This document shows, in pieces, positions 39,113 to 47,172 of a DNA stretch of 64,000 nucleotides. Position numbers and translations under genes: made by a program. Numbering within the stretch: the stretch's first letter is position 1; every line of letters starts with the position of its first letter. The stretch lies in contig OZ025206.1 of assembly GCA_964019055.1 (NCBI GenBank), forward strand, positions 13,674,291 to 13,738,290, written 5' to 3'. The notes under the pieces are model-generated. The model did not search any database, was not told where the DNA came from, and saw only the letters and a program-made list of their open reading frames with translations. The stretch is from Anthopleura xanthogrammica. Its lineage: Eukaryota; Cnidaria; Anthozoa; Actiniaria; Actiniidae.

Positions 39113-40702
39113 GACCACTTACCTTCTGGTGTAACAGGTATTTCAGCTGTCTTTTGTATGGTAGTTGTATGATCAAATGTAGCATGTTCTCCTACAGTTC
39201 CCTTGGGCTTAGGATGACTTGATATGAAAAGATAAAGCCCAATCATTGAAACAGTAAGATTTTACCATCAAAATGTGAACAAACAAGGTCACCAAAAATG
39301 ATTCAAAGAAGCACTAGACCTTTTCTGCTTCCAAGGGCATAATTTTTCCCATTTCAGACCTTGTGTCATTCTCTTGAGAATAGCGGATTCTTTGTTTGAG
39401 TTGTATCCATATTCATGTGTCTTCTCATGTGCAACTTAACCCATTAAAAAAGAAATAGTTCTCTAGGGAATGACACATCATCTGAAATGACACTTCTTGA
39501 AAGTCTTTCATGCTTTTATAGTGTCACTTCCTGCATGCTTTATTACTGAATGCATAATGGAAAAAAGCTGTTATATTTGTAATTACCTTATATTTTGATT
39601 GTCTCTAGCATAACCAGGTCTTTTTGCATGTGTTCTTTTTTTCTTTTTGCCTTGTTGACCAGACAAACTTGTTGCAGTTCCTTGGGTTTCTTGCTGACGT
39701 TCTTTTTCTGGTGTATTTTTGCTTTCTTCTGTGTTTTGAGAACTGAGGTTACTTTCTTTGATCTCTTGTTCATTGCCTGCAACTAAGTAGCATTCAAGAC
39801 ATGTACAAATGTTTAAGAATAATCTTGAAATAATAAGCCTATGTAGTAAGCCTTGATATCCTACTGTTTCCTGTATGCAGTACAAGCCAAAAACAAATCA
39901 ATAATATGATACAGCCACAGGTATTAACCTCACAAAACAAGGGTGATCAATTGTCAGAAATTTTATCTAAAAGTCAGACATACAATGAAATACATGTGAA
40001 AATTATTTTGTTTGGGGTTTCAAAAGTGGCAATGGGGGGGGGGGGGTGGGGGTGGAGAGTATTATTCATGAAATTTTTCCTTCATCTTATATTTCAACTT
40101 AGCTTTATTCCTTACAGGATGATATGAATTTCCTACTATAAAAAAAACATTATTGAATTTGCTGAATATATAAGCTTATGAGCTAAAAATGCTATGACAG
40201 CATAAATTTGTCCAGTGCCATAAATATTTGTAATTTAGGCCCACAGCCTAAATATATTCTGCACACCTTTTGTCACCTCCAGTTTTTCAAATATTTCTCT
40301 TAACTCTTTTGATTCTTGTATTCCCTGTTCATCGTCTGTAGACTTGTCAAGGATACCATCATCAGAGGAGGTCTGTGAGCTGAACGTCATCCCACTGAAC
40401 AGTGACAGCTCGTCATGGGAATCAGAGCTCATGCCAGCTGCACCTTGCGGTGTATTCTTGGATTTCTAAAGTTGATAATTTAATATCTGAGCTTAAAAAA
40501 TCTCACTGACTTTCACTTTTGAAAGAATAAAGTAAAAATAAGCTACTCGTAAAAAGTAAGGACCATTTTTGATGTGAATATTATGGGTGTTGGATGTTAT
40601 TTTCAAGGTTCTTACCACGTTAGTTTCTTGACATTTCTCACTAGGAGTGCCGGTTTTTGAAGTTTCTGGTTGACTGTGTAGAAATCGTTTTAAAAAAGAC
40701 AT
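30865..40702 (-). CDS. Unnamed coiled-coil protein, 18 exons, 964 aa
   Basis: Minus-strand exons: 40616-40702, 40267-40465, 39587-39782, 39123-39217, 38190-38306, 37593-37700, 37115-37496, 36319-36550, 35508-35834, 34809-34997, 34111-34178, 33714-33857, 33351-33508, 32503-32691, 31916-31976, 31706-31763, 31232-31390, 30865-30990. All 17 junctions keep phase; the total is 2895 nt. The first 400 residues are acidic, Ser/Glu/Lys-rich and probably disordered, with two similar words (EHATFDHTTT, EHATLDEQTDK). The middle is long Glu/Lys/Gln coiled coil. Two short helices resemble UvrB/UvrC (UVR) motifs: ALANDNYDLAEELSVTIEEL and, at the very end, LEAVVDMEDFDEADIL. I do not recognise the family. No signal peptide or membrane helix was seen, so it is probably a cytoplasmic scaffold. 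The exon 3 acceptor has a second option 6 nt downstream (39776). Confidence 0.8.
31038..31176. mobile_element. MITE with CAGGGGGCGTAGCCA / TGGCTACGCCCCTG ends
   Basis: A 14-15 bp terminal inverted repeat bounds about 140 bp of GT-rich sequence. It sits 55 bp from exon 17 of the coiled-coil gene. Confidence 0.7.
31470..31626. mobile_element. CATTTCAGACC MITE family, best copy
   Basis: Near-perfect hairpin: CATTTCAGACCACGTGTCAT with TCTCTTGAGAAT, then ATTCTTTGTTTGA on the left; TTAAACAAAGAAATGATAC and AATGACACGTGGTCTGAAAT on the right. The AATGTTTTCC / GGGAAAACATT flanks also pair. It lies in an intron of the coiled-coil gene. Confidence 0.8.
32970..33135. mobile_element. MITE with CAGGGGCGGATG / GGACCCGCCCCTG ends
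   Basis: The terminal style matches 31038-31176; the interior contains AGGGGGGCTACAGCCCCCC. It lies in an intron of the coiled-coil gene. The 88-aa open frame over it is spurious. Confidence 0.6.
34685..34796. mobile_element. CATTTCAGACC MITE family, short copy
   Basis: AACCACGTGTCATTCCTTTG on the left pairs with AGAGAATGACACGTGGTCTG on the right; the GAGTTGTATCC middle is shortened. It lies in an intron of the coiled-coil gene. Confidence 0.75.
35079..35236. mobile_element. CATTTCAGACC MITE family copy
   Basis: GATTCTTTGTTTGAGTTGTA with the TTATGTGTCTTCTCATGCGC middle is the same as at 31470-31626; the outer ends are diverged (ATTTTAGATAACACGC / GCGTGGACTAAAAT). It lies in an intron of the coiled-coil gene. 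Confidence 0.75.
35915..36210. repeat. (GGAAGCAA)n 8-bp minisatellite
   Basis: About 33 near-perfect 8-bp units lie between exons 8 and 9 of the coiled-coil gene, flanked by GGAA-rich DNA. An 8-bp unit read three times gives a 24-bp period without stops, so every frame stays open (for example LPCFLASL repeats on minus). The 129-287 aa frames here are artefacts. Confidence 0.95.
36817..36967. mobile_element. CACGGCACGGTTACGG GC-rich repeat, copy 1
   Basis: CACACGGCACGGTTACGGCA, then GGACACGGCACCGAATG, then a GTTTTCATAG spacer, then inverted ACGGTCACGG / GGTCCGTGCCGT words. Related copies lie at 54335-54474 and 60768-60930, with fragments near 920, 31843, 50850 and 53030. Confidence 0.6.
38655..38802. 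mobile_element. CATTTCAGACC MITE family, diverged copy
   Basis: TGTTTTCCCATTTCAGACCA with AGTGTCATTCC on the left; ACATGATCTAAAATGGGAAA with ACAGT on the right. The middle differs from the other copies. It lies in an intron of the coiled-coil gene. Confidence 0.65.
39085..39112. repeat. (AC)n microsatellite
   Basis: About thirteen AC units, directly next to the donor site of exon 4 of the coiled-coil gene. Confidence 0.9.
39339..39492. mobile_element. CATTTCAGACC MITE family copy
   Basis: CCCATTTCAGACCTTGTGTC with ATTCTCTTGAGAAT, the GAGTTGTATCCATATTCATG middle, and TCTAGGGAATGACACATCAT at the right. It lies in an intron of the coiled-coil gene. Confidence 0.75.
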
Positions 40703-40794
40703 TTTTTCCTGGTTTTCTTCCTCATTATCTCATCATGTTTCTGTCGCCATGTTGTTGTTCTGAGCTAGTACTCATGCTCTAGCGATTTCATTTG

Positions 40795-41226
40795 CCACAG
40801 GGAACCCACAACGTTATTTTGAATATTTTTTTATTTGGTTGCCGGTTTTTTCATCGCAATAAAATTTAAGCTCTTAACCCATAAGAAACTATTTTCTCTT
40901 ACTATACAATAAAAAAAAGTAAAATGGGTATTTTTCCCGACCATCTACGGCTCGTGGAGTCTCCATTCTCCACCGCACGGTCCGGTCATTCCTCTGCTGC
41001 GTAATAGCATTTAAATGTTAAAACAGGGTTCTGCGGTCGAGAGGAGTGCTCCTCTTCACATATCTTTCCTACTTTCGTCACTTCCTTCTTGCTGGATTAC
41101 TGCAGAAAGAGGTTTTCTATTTCTTCATTAACTCGCTACGCTACGTGTTTCTCTTCACACTTCTTTCTTCCCGAGTGCTGTCACACTGCACGTAACACGA
41201 AATTCTTAGTTATGGGCTCCCTGTGG
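40795..41226. mobile_element. Element with CCACAGGGA(A/G)CCCA terminal repeats in promoter gap
   Basis: CCACAGGGAACCCA at 40795-40808 is inverted as TGGGCTCCCTGTGG at 41213-41226. It fills most of the 685-bp divergent gap between the coiled-coil gene (start 40702, minus) and the first ENPP gene (start 41388, plus), so it may carry or displace shared promoter sequence. The same termini bound a palindromic copy at 57733-57924. Confidence 0.65.
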
Positions 41227-41387
41227 TATATCGCGTGACTACATACACTGAACCTAAACGTAAACGATTATACGCATCAACATTTACCGATCTTCAGAAA
41301 GGTCTCGTATTTTGCCGCGTAAAGACGTCAAAAAGGTCTATACTTTGTTTGATCCAATAGCGACATTTACTCGCAGTACTTTTGAGC

Positions 41388-42911
41388 ATGATAAAGGTAG
41401 CTACTATTAGATCCAAGAGTGCCGTTTCGTGGTTCTTCAACGTTGTCCTTCTTCTCGCCGTTTGTTTCGCAGTCGACGCTCAAGCGGCCGATGAATCGCA
41501 ACATTTTGTACTCTTGCTCTCATATGATGGATTTCGCTACGACTATCTTGATAAATACAGAGAAAGTTTACCAACACTAACAAAGATCGCTCAAGAAGGT
41601 TCAAAACCTGATTACGTACAAAACGTATTTCCCGCCGAAACATTTCCAAATCATTACTCGATAGTGACAGGATTGTATCCTGAAAGTCATGGAATTGTTG
41701 CTAACAACGTATACGATCCTGTCTTTAATGCTAGCTTTACGATGATGACGACTGACTCCAGATGGTGGGACAGTGGTGAACCTATTTGGGTGACTAGTGA
41801 GAAACAAGGACACAAAAGTGGGAACTGTTTCTGGCCAGGTTATGATGTAAAGATCAGAGGACAGACAGTCTCACTTCGACCTAACAGCAGCTATGGAAAA
41901 CCGTTTACAGAATCCACAAATCTCATGCCATGGAAGGACCGAGTGGATTTGGTTGTTAGCTGGTTTAGTAAACCAAATCCTCCATCCTTCGCCGCTCTCT
42001 ACTTTGAAGAACCTGACGAAGTTGGTCACGCATATGGCACAGATTCACCACACTTGGCTATCACTCTAAGCAGACTGGATGACATCACTCTCTACCTTAT
42101 GAAAAGATTGAAAACGCTGAGCATTTTTGATAGGATTAACTTTATATTTACATCAGACCATGGCATGAAAAAATACAATTCACAGTCCTATATACATATA
42201 GATAAGTATGTTGATCCAAAATCCTACATATTTTGGAGCTCTGGTAGTACAAGATTCCTGATCACTAACTCCAGTTCCAGCACTCTGGAAGATCTTTATA
42301 AAAGCTTCAAAAATGCAGAGAATGAGACCAAAGGATTAATAAAAGTTTATAAGAAAGAAGAAATACCTGAGAAGTTTCATTACAGCCACAACAGACGTAT
42401 TGCAGATATTGTTGGCATGGTCACGCCTGGGTATCTCATGACGACGTCAAAATTCACATCCACAACTGGATACTGGTCGAAGTTTACCAAGACTGATGTC
42501 AGTGGAGGGGTTCATGGATACAGTCCATTTGTTCCATCAATGCATCCATATCTTATTGCATATGGACCTGCCTTTAAACAAGGATATAGGCCTGGAGTAA
42601 TAGATAATGTAGATTTGTATCCATTAATGTGTCATATTTTAGGCATCAAACCTGCCCCTAATGATGGTAGCTTAGACCGTATCAAACATATTCTAAAACC
42701 ATCAGATAATCATTGGATTCGAATTAATTGTTCAAAGCAATTAATCATACTGGTAGCTGAATGTGGTATTTTCATTTTACTCTGCTTAAGTATGATGCTT
42801 TTCTTTATGAAGTATAGTTGCAGGGAACAGAACAAAGGGGAAAAAGCATCTATCAGTGATAAATACTGGGATCAGCCCTTGATGACCAGTAAAGAAAAGA
42901 ATATTGTATAA
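41388..42911 (+). CDS. ENPP: ENPP4/5-type ectonucleotide phosphodiesterase, copy A
   Basis: Intronless, 507 aa. A signal peptide lies at about 15-33 (WFFNVVLLLAVCFAVDAQA). The alkaline-phosphatase-type phosphodiesterase site is complete: zinc ligands D47 (SYDGFRYDY), D210 and H214 (EEPDEVGHAYG), D257-H258 (TSDHGM) and H376 (VHGYSP), with nucleophile T85 in ETFPNHYSIVTGLYPESHG. One membrane helix at about 452-474 and a 30-residue tail make it a type I surface enzyme, as in ENPP4 and ENPP5. It lacks the somatomedin-B and nuclease-like domains of ENPP1-3, which fits its length. Family members cut dinucleoside polyphosphates, NAD or nucleotide sugars outside the cell. It is roughly 70 percent like copy B by eye. 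The first in-frame ATG is at 41388. Confidence 0.9.
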   Translation: MIKVATIRSKSAVSWFFNVVLLLAVCFAVDAQAADESQHFVLLLSYDGFRYDYLDKYRESLPTLTKIAQEGSKPDYVQNVFPAETFPNHYSIVTGLYPESHGIVANNVYDPVFNASFTMMTTDSRWWDSGEPIWVTSEKQGHKSGNCFWPGYDVKIRGQTVSLRPNSSYGKPFTESTNLMPWKDRVDLVVSWFSKPNPPSFAALYFEEPDEVGHAYGTDSPHLAITLSRLDDITLYLMKRLKTLSIFDRINFIFTSDHGMKKYNSQSYIHIDKYVDPKSYIFWSSGSTRFLITNSSSSTLEDLYKSFKNAENETKGLIKVYKKEEIPEKFHYSHNRRIADIVGMVTPGYLMTTSKFTSTTGYWSKFTKTDVSGGVHGYSPFVPSMHPYLIAYGPAFKQGYRPGVIDNVDLYPLMCHILGIKPAPNDGSLDRIKHILKPSDNHWIRINCSKQLIILVAECGIFILLCLSMMLFFMKYSCREQNKGEKASISDKYWDQPLMTSKEKNIV

Positions 42912-43240
42912 TATAGTGTATTGATGCTAAGCAAACAATGGCAACAGTAGGGCTGCGTGGCTATTCTAAAAATAGCCCGCTTAATAGATGCATGGCATGT
43001 CAGACAAGCGTAATATTATACTGAAAAGCAAACGGAGAAACACATTTTATTTATTTATCTTTAATTACAAAGTAATGTATACTTTTTTTTTTAAAAAAGT
43101 TCTCATTAAAAACCAAACAGCAGAAATCGGACTCAAGGAGTTTGTTTGTCTGAGTTTGACGTCACTGCCACGCATCCCCATATATTGAATAATGCTTGTA
43201 AAGTGTGAAAATTATTTGATTACGAATGAATAGATATAGG
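42912..43240. other. 3' flank of ENPP copy A
   Basis: Probably 3' UTR and spacer. An open frame at 42988-43188 is AT-rich and has no recognisable content. Confidence 0.4.
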
Positions 43241-43382
43241 ATATTACATGGTCGCGCGGAGATACGAATTTTATCTTCGAGTGTTGATATTATCTCTCAC
43301 GAGTGAGCGCAGCGAACTCGTGAGAGATAATATCAGCACGAGAAGATAAAATTCGTATCTCCAAGCGGCCATGTAATGTTCT
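43241..43382. mobile_element. Near-perfect 140-bp palindrome, TTACATGG..GAGATACGAATTT type
   Basis: The left arm 43241-43303 (TTACATGGTCGCGCGGAGAT, ACGAATTTTATCTTCGAGTG, TTGATATTATCTCTCACGAG) is inverted on the right (43316-43382). The loop is GAGCGCAGCGAACTC. A second imperfect inverted pair (GTGGGAGTGGGGAT etc.) lies just beyond at 43455-43530. Confidence 0.75.
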
Positions 43383-44012
43383 GTTTATTATATGTAATCT
43401 TCTATGAAAAATAATGGAGAATTTGAGAAGCCGAGCAAAAAGTCGAAATTTGACACCACCAGTGTTGATAAAAATCGTATCCCCACTGGCCACTGGTGGG
43501 AGTGGGGATATCAATTTTATCATTTTGATGTCACTCAATATCTCACTCTATTTCATATAATAATGATTGGTACTAATTAATTAATTTGCAGTTTGGTGAT
43601 TATTTTTTATATGACTCAAAGTTATTCTAAACACTTCCCTCTTCCTGCTTCAGCATTACACTGATTTGCCTTGAATTGGTTTTGTTGTTAATTGTTGTTT
43701 TCGCCCCAACCCCCCACTCCATCACCTCATGGTAAATGATTCCAATAATAGCACATACTCGATTTTGAGTAGTGTTCTACTGAATGTCCGTACCCCATCT
43801 ACATACTTGAATTTCAACTCATATCCTCATCGAATACTTCTCGATTTTGAGTACTACTGAATGGCCGTGCTCATTTCGGCATGCAGGTTCTATTTACACC
43901 ACCCAAGTTGAAATCAATTATGGTGGCACCCCCCTGCAGGAAATAAATCAACGTTAAAAAGCGGTATAAGTGTGCCCTTAGAGAATTTTACCATCCATCT
44001 TCTGTTTGAAAA

Positions 44013-44246
44013 AACAACATTATATTAAAGCAGGGAGGTGATTAAAGAAACTATAAGCAGTGCCACCAGCTGTCCAGTATAAAATGAAAAATAACATTAT
44101 ATTAAAGCAGGGAGGTGATTAAAGAAACTATAAGCAGTGCCACCAGCTGTCCAGTATAAAATGAAAAATAACATTATATTAAAGCAGGGAGGTGATTAAA
44201 GGAACTATAAGCAGTGCCACCAGCTGTCCAGTATAAAATGAAAAAT
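44013..44246. repeat. 77-bp tandem repeat, three copies
   Basis: ACATTATATTAAAGCAGGGA begins each unit at about 44017, 44094 and 44171; copies differ by one or two bases. It lies between ENPP copy A and the GPCR gene, in their convergent 3' gap. Confidence 0.9.
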
Positions 44247-44249
44247 ATG

Positions 44250-45685
44250 TTCCTTTAACTAATTTCGTTGTTGGATAAATGGTGTGAACAGCCAGTGAGT
44301 GGTTCTCCTAAGAAAAAATATTATATTTTTCATCTTATAGTTATATATTTTTCATCTTATATTTATATATTTTTCCTTGCAAGAACGTTGTCATATAAAA
44401 ATAACAAATAACAAATAGGTGTATATATACTTTCTGTTTCGCGGTATTAGAGTTGTGGCTAGTACCAAAATTCTATTTCTCTAATTTAATCCATCCATCT
44501 AATTTGTACTAAGTAAAGATTGATTGGTTGATTGATAGAACTGAATTTTTAAAGTTCTAAAATTTTGAGAACAGAATAAACAAATCAAGTCAATAAATTG
44601 GGCAAAAGTTAGTACCCTATGTAGCTGATACAAATCATAATTACGATAATATTGCTAGTGGCAAATAGTATCGTAAGCAGTGTCTGATTCCGTATGCATT
44701 GCACAATCCACCTTTTCGCCGGCGATAGGCCGAAATTAACTAAATACTTTATTTTTAAAGAAGATCATCCAAATTGGAAAGGGTGTCAAAAACGCTGAAC
44801 AATCGCTCTTTATAACTGAAACTTTGAAAACAAAAACGAAAATCTAATCACTTGAGTTTTTGAATGTTGAGTGCACATGCAGTGGCCGAATCCATTATGC
44901 CGCCTATCGATATCGTTTTCACTTAATTCGTCATATGCATGGCTTCAGTATGCATGGGGATTGGCAAGTGGGGTTTCCCAAAAGTACCCGACCATAGAGT
45001 TTTCGATTTTATATTCTATACACATCAGTATACATGCTTTGTTATACAAGTATTCAGTTGCCAAGGTTTTCAAGAGGAGGGAAATGGGATTTCCTGGCCC
45101 TTCACCACTAGCTGGCATAAGGAAAAGTCTTTCACACTGGAGTGTCGACTTTTTATTCTATACTCAGTTTATGCTTGTGACCTTTGTTTTACAGATTGAG
45201 TTAATCTATCATAAAAAAGCGGCCAACTAAGTTTGAGAAAATGAAGTATACCCTTCAGCACTTCATTCTAATAATTTTAGTACCACTCAAAGTAATCCGA
45301 GGTCGACTGACCTCTATTACTGTACGTACGTCAAGTCTTTGTACTTTTTAATAAAAAAATGTCAAAGAAGAAATTACTAATGAAATTCGTATTTGTTCGA
45401 TCAAACACTTTACCTCTTTTCTTGAAGTCAGCTGCTAGATACATACGACAAGGCTGTTTTGACTGGAAATAATTCGCTTATCTGAGGGATTCCGGCCCCG
45501 TCTTGAAATCAGTTCTACTAGAACTTTCGCTAGGCTTTAAATCCAACTTTTCCAAATACGTACTTCCTAGGTCGTTCCATTTGTCTCGGCACTTTGCATA
45601 CACAGTACAAGAGTTCTTTCTCACAACTGAATATATCCCGTTATTAATCGAGGGCGCAACGTACCCGTGGCGCTGTTGGCACTTC
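44250..45685. other. Intergenic sequence, no gene seen
   Basis: Two overlapping open frames at 44871-45230 have no recognisable domain and no splice support. No clear repeat was seen apart from AT-rich TATATTTTTCATCTTATA copies at 44325-44385. It forms the 3' flank of the minus-strand GPCR. Confidence 0.4.
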
Positions 45686-46723
45686 TTAATCGTCGTACGA
45701 AGGATTTATTTGCACAGAAAAACGATCTTTTTGGTAATTTCTCTGCTGTACTACTGAGGCACAGCTGCTGCGTCTTTTGCGCACGCACGACTGAATAAAA
45801 TGTCTTAACGCTTCTTTAAACGCTTGACGAATATCTACAAATCTTATCAAATAAACCACTGGATTTGTACTAGAATCGATCCCCCATAACATAAGTGAAA
45901 CAAAATAAAGAAAAACCATCTCGTGGCGAAACCCCAGGACAATTCTCACCATTACTGCACAGATTGTAGGTACATAGCTCAAGAGAAGAGTTGCTAATAT
46001 TAGGAGCATTGTTTTTAAGGTTTTCTTGTATCTAGCGGCATTGAAACTGTAGTTGCAAGGTTGATGACTTGGTCCTTCGCCGCACACTTTTCTTGTATAG
46101 TTATGGAGAGTCCGAAAGGATTTGATATAAAAAGTACAAGAAATGACAAGGAGAATGACAAGAAAGGGAAAAAATAACTTAAGAAGATTTGATTTGCTAC
46201 CCCAGAGATCTAACTGCAAGAAAATGGCCCATGCAAGACCAGTTATCCACACCATTACGATTGATAATCGAACTTTCTTTCTGGTCACCAGAATTCTGTA
46301 TCGATGTTTCAGGGTAAGTGCCAAGTATCTGTCTATACTGATACATGTTGTCATCATCATGGATAGACCAACAACGAGAGTAAGAACAAATACATAGATT
46401 GAGACAATTCCACATAAACTTCTGTTGTTGTTTTGCAAGTAATAGGCAATAAAAGCGATTTGTAAAGGATGCCATAGAACACCAACTAAAAGATTTGTGA
46501 AGGCCAAACTAGTTATCAGCAAATAGGACGGTGTTTGTAGGTCTTGTGATCGTAAAATTGTATATACGAGGAGGCCATTTCCTAGTGTTGCCGAGAAGGA
46601 CAGAATCACATTGACAATCATGAACGTTACGACCATGGAATACTTTCCATAAAACTCTACATCTTCTAACTGTTCAAGTAAGGAAAGGATTTGTGCAGGA
46701 CATGAAAATTCAGTTCCATTCAT
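45686..46723 (-). CDS. Intronless class-A GPCR, MECA-like orphan, 345 aa
   Basis: Seven helices with class-A landmarks: N49 in LGNGLLVY (TM1), LAFTN with Asn77 in place of the usual Asp (TM2), C104 at the top of TM3, SIDRYLAL (DRY 131-133), W159 in TM4, P252 in TM6, and NPVVY 287-291 in TM7. TM6 lacks the CWxP tryptophan. The second extracellular loop is very short and has no cysteine, so the usual TM3-loop disulfide cannot form; that and the KHRYRILVTRKK loop resemble the MECA group (melanocortin, cannabinoid, adenosine, S1P). An N-glycosylation site NGT lies at the N terminus. The ligand is unknown. I chose the ATG at 46723; an in-frame ATG at 46771 would add 16 residues. It is divergent from ENPP copy B, 450 bp away. 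Confidence 0.85.
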   Translation of the reverse strand: MNGTEFSCPAQILSLLEQLEDVEFYGKYSMVVTFMIVNVILSFSATLGNGLLVYTILRSQDLQTPSYLLITSLAFTNLLVGVLWHPLQIAFIAYYLQNNNRSLCGIVSIYVFVLTLVVGLSMMMTTCISIDRYLALTLKHRYRILVTRKKVRLSIVMVWITGLAWAIFLQLDLWGSKSNLLKLFFPFLVILLVISCTFYIKSFRTLHNYTRKVCGEGPSHQPCNYSFNAARYKKTLKTMLLILATLLLSYVPTICAVMVRIVLGFRHEMVFLYFVSLMLWGIDSSTNPVVYLIRFVDIRQAFKEALRHFIQSCVRKRRSSCASVVQQRNYQKDRFSVQINPSYDD

Positions 46724-47172
46724 GTTGGTAAAAACGGAAAACTTACTTCTACAATTGTAGCCGATTGTCATACAAATTGATTGCAAAGCCTTATTGTTTC
46801 TTGCTTTGCCTTCGGACTCCTTTCCGAGTATCTCAATGAAATTATGCAATTAAAAACATATGATGCAGCAGATGGTAATTCAAAAATATCATCACCCATC
46901 ATGCTTTGCGGCCCAAATATTTATTCTCATGATAGGTTCGAAGCAGCAAAGGCCCAGGTGTCAGAATTTTAGAGAAACTATTTTAAAACCCTTATTTTAA
47001 AGTAGTTTTGCTAAACTCGGTCCTAACTAAGAACAAGACTCAAGAGAAAGGAAGATGAAAATCTAAAATCCCTCACAAAAACCAAGCTTGGGCTCCCTGT
47101 GTCAGAACCAACCAGTAACGCCTGCCAGGAATAGGCTACAAAAGTCCTCCATGCATGCACTTATATATCTGA
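46724..47172. promoter_or_regulatory. Divergent gap between GPCR and ENPP copy B
   Basis: 449 bp separate the two start codons. TGGGCTCCCTGTG at 47089-47101 is a lone terminus of the CACAGGGAGCCCA element family, here about 70 bp upstream of the ENPP start. No core promoter element was assigned with confidence. Confidence 0.45.

Noticed and set aside
44871..45230. 119-aa and 86-aa overlapping frames
   Set aside because: No recognisable motif; sits in a convergent gap with no exon signals.
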